Shown here piece after piece: positions 62,728 to 64,000 of a stretch of DNA of 64,000 nt. The stretch is from NCBI RefSeq assembly GCF_002079305.1, contig NZ_CP015043.1, positions 1 through 64,000 on the forward strand, read 5' to 3'. The notes under the pieces were generated by a model. The model did not search any database and was not told the DNA's origin. It saw only the letters and a list, made by a program, of their open reading frames with translations. This stretch comes from Rhodovulum sp. P5. Its GTDB lineage: Bacteria > Pseudomonadota > Alphaproteobacteria > Rhodobacterales > Rhodobacteraceae. Position 1 is the first letter of the stretch, and each line of letters opens with the position of its first letter. The position numbers and the translations under genes are program-made.

Positions 62728-64000
62728 TTACAGAAGTGCAAAGATCGCCCCCAGGGCCACCAGGGACAGCCCGAAAATCGCCGCGTCAAAAACGGTCTGC
62801 CGCTGTCCCAGGATATGGCGGGTCTTGCTCAGGATATAGGGCACGGCAAGGCCGGGGCTGGTCACCGCGGCCAGGATGGCCCCCTCGATCCCGAAGAACC
62901 TGTAGCCCAGGGGCAGGAACACGCAGATCGCCGCCGCCCGCTGGGCCGAGATCAGCATCACCGCCCGGCTGTCGCCGCTGTTGAGAACCAGGTTGCCCAG
63001 GCTGTCATAGCGCATGATCAGGAAGACCGGCGACAGCAGCTGCAGATAGCGCCCGGCCTCGTGATATTCCTCGGTATACAGCGTGTCGATCAGCCAGGGG
63101 CCCAGCAGGAACGCCACCAGGAAGCCGCTGAAACAGAAGAAATCGACCGCGGTCTGGACCTTGCGGTAAAGCCGGGCGACCTCGTCGGGGCGCGAGCGCA
63201 TCACCTCGGCCACGACCGGGAAGGTCACGTAGGAATTGAGCTGGTTCAACAGGACCCGGCCCGATTCCACCCAGATCTGGGCGATGACGTAGATCCCGAA
63301 CAGCGTCGCCTCCAGCAGGCCGCCGAGGATCAGCTTGTCGGCGTTGAGCGCCACGAAGGTCAGCGCCGAGGACAGCAGCAGCCATTTGCCGAACTGCCAC
63401 AGCCGCGCGGCGATTTCGCCATCCCATTCGAACCGCATCCGCGGCCCGGGCAGGAACAGATGGGTGAAGACGCAGTTCAGCAGGTTGCCAAGCAGCATCC
63501 CCGCCATCAGCGCCCAGACCGTGGGGCTGATCTGGGCCGCGCCGATCATCGTCGGGATCACGCAAAGCTGGGCCACGATGCGCAACAGCACAAGGCGGCG
63601 GTTTTCCAGCCGCCGCATCACCAGTTCGCGCGAGGTCGAGGCCAGCCCGTCAAGGATCGGCGAGATCGCGATCATGGCGATGACGCCCGGCATTTCCGGC
63701 TGGGCATAGACGGAATCGGGCGGGAACAGACCCTCTGGCAGAAGCCACAGGCCGATGCCCGCCGCGAGGATGCCCGCCCCGATGACGATGCCGCGCAACA
63801 CCTTGACGACCCAGGCCACGCGCAGGAACCGGTCATCGGCCCCGTCGATTTCGCGCATGATCGAGCGGTTGATGCCGATATCGGTGAACAGGGTCACCGC
63901 CGTCATCACCGCGGCGGCCAGCGCCAGCATGCCGAAGGCTTCGGGCATCAGCAGCCGGGTCATGATCAGGTTCGAGATCAGGCTGAACAGTCGCTGGACG
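62728..64000 (-). CDS. Wzx-like flippase (second reading, cut by window end)
   Basis: Identical to the 3' part of the gene at 3403-4764. The N-terminal codons lie beyond the end of the window. Confidence 0.85.
   Translation of the reverse strand, partial: VQRLFSLISNLIMTRLLMPEAFGMLALAAAVMTAVTLFTDIGINRSIMREIDGADDRFLRVAWVVKVLRGIVIGAGILAAGIGLWLLPEGLFPPDSVYAQPEMPGVIAMIAISPILDGLASTSRELVMRRLENRRLVLLRIVAQLCVIPTMIGAAQISPTVWALMAGMLLGNLLNCVFTHLFLPGPRMRFEWDGEIAARLWQFGKWLLLSSALTFVALNADKLILGGLLEATLFGIYVIAQIWVESGRVLLNQLNSYVTFPVVAEVMRSRPDEVARLYRKVQTAVDFFCFSGFLVAFLLGPWLIDTLYTEEYHEAGRYLQLLSPVFLIMRYDSLGNLVLNSGDSRAVMLISAQRAAAICVFLPLGYRFFGIEGAILAAVTSPGLAVPYILSKTRHILGQRQTVFDAAIFGLSLVALGAIFALL

Larger units (their letters stand above)
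59326..64000. repeat. Second reading of the circular overlap (equals 1-4675)
   Basis: Exact second reading of the first 4675 bases. It should not be counted as a gene duplication. It marks the join of the circle at 59,325. Confidence 0.93.

Noticed and set aside
59326..64000. Duplicate glycosyltransferase, exosortase and flippase genes
   Set aside because: Identical to 1-4675 with a constant offset, so they are the same genes read twice across the circle join.
1..64000. CRISPR arrays, tRNA or rRNA genes, insertion sequences, conjugation genes
   Set aside because: Looked for and none recognised; the short repeats present are parS, iterons and one tandem repeat.

Overview
The window is a high-GC alphaproteobacterial replicon, most likely a plasmid of a marine Rhodobacteraceae (roseobacter-type) bacterium. 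It reads as more than one full turn of a circle. Bases 1-4675 reappear at 59326-64000 with the same genes and the same translations at a constant offset of 59,325, so the unit length is 59,325 bp. Genes at 59587-64000 are second readings of genes near the start. A replication and partition block supports the plasmid reading: repA (46362-47369, minus) faces away from parA-parB (47812-50318). Between them lie a DnaA box, three iterons with an exact 22-bp period and an AT-richer stretch. Five copies of the palindrome GTTTCGCATGCGAAAC, presumed parS, lie between 43.0 and 50.4 kb. No relaxase, conjugation gene, transposase or dedicated transcription factor was seen.

Almost everything else serves a surface polysaccharide made by a Wzx/Wzy-type route. 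Parts seen: an ExoY-like initiating sugar transferase (37.1 kb); six further glycosyltransferases (0.3, 25.4, 26.7, 33.7, 34.7, 55.3 kb); a Wzx-like flippase (3.4 kb); a Wzy-like polymerase (32.1 kb); a chain-length protein with a tyrosine-kinase-like ATPase and an ExeA-like ATPase (11.7-15.0 kb); and a Wza-like export protein, an outer-membrane barrel and a PrsT-like TPR lipoprotein (6.6-11.2 kb). Precursor genes are rmlA, rmlC, rmlD, an atypical SDR where rmlB would be expected, and manC. Three Gfo/Idh/MocA oxidoreductases may add unusual sugars. Two sulfotransferases, two acyltransferases and two methyltransferases suggest a heavily modified polymer. The gene set resembles the rhamnose-operon biofilm plasmids known from roseobacters.

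Three parts stand out. (1) Two exosortases: XrtD fused to EpsI (22.7 kb), with one VPLPA-CTERM substrate (18.35 kb), and XrtE fused to a CPBP protease (1.7 kb), with no VPEID-CTERM substrate seen. (2) Next to the VPLPA substrate, an 873-residue fusion of a class III aminotransferase with a domain resembling cyanobacterial acyl-ACP reductase, including its catalytic cysteine. It could turn acyl-ACP into a fatty aldehyde and then a fatty amine. (3) A tightly overlapping three-gene set (27.7-31.9 kb) starting with a protein like the spike base protein of the Rhodobacter gene transfer agent, followed by an Ig-like protein and a 998-residue PKD/beta-helix protein. None of the three has a signal peptide. 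A second large beta-helix protein (19.6 kb) also lacks one.

Two toxin-antitoxin modules (BrnT/BrnA and an AbrB-type antitoxin with Doc) lie at 37.9-40.3 kb and probably stabilise the plasmid. Family names come from reading motifs and overall similarity; no database search was run.
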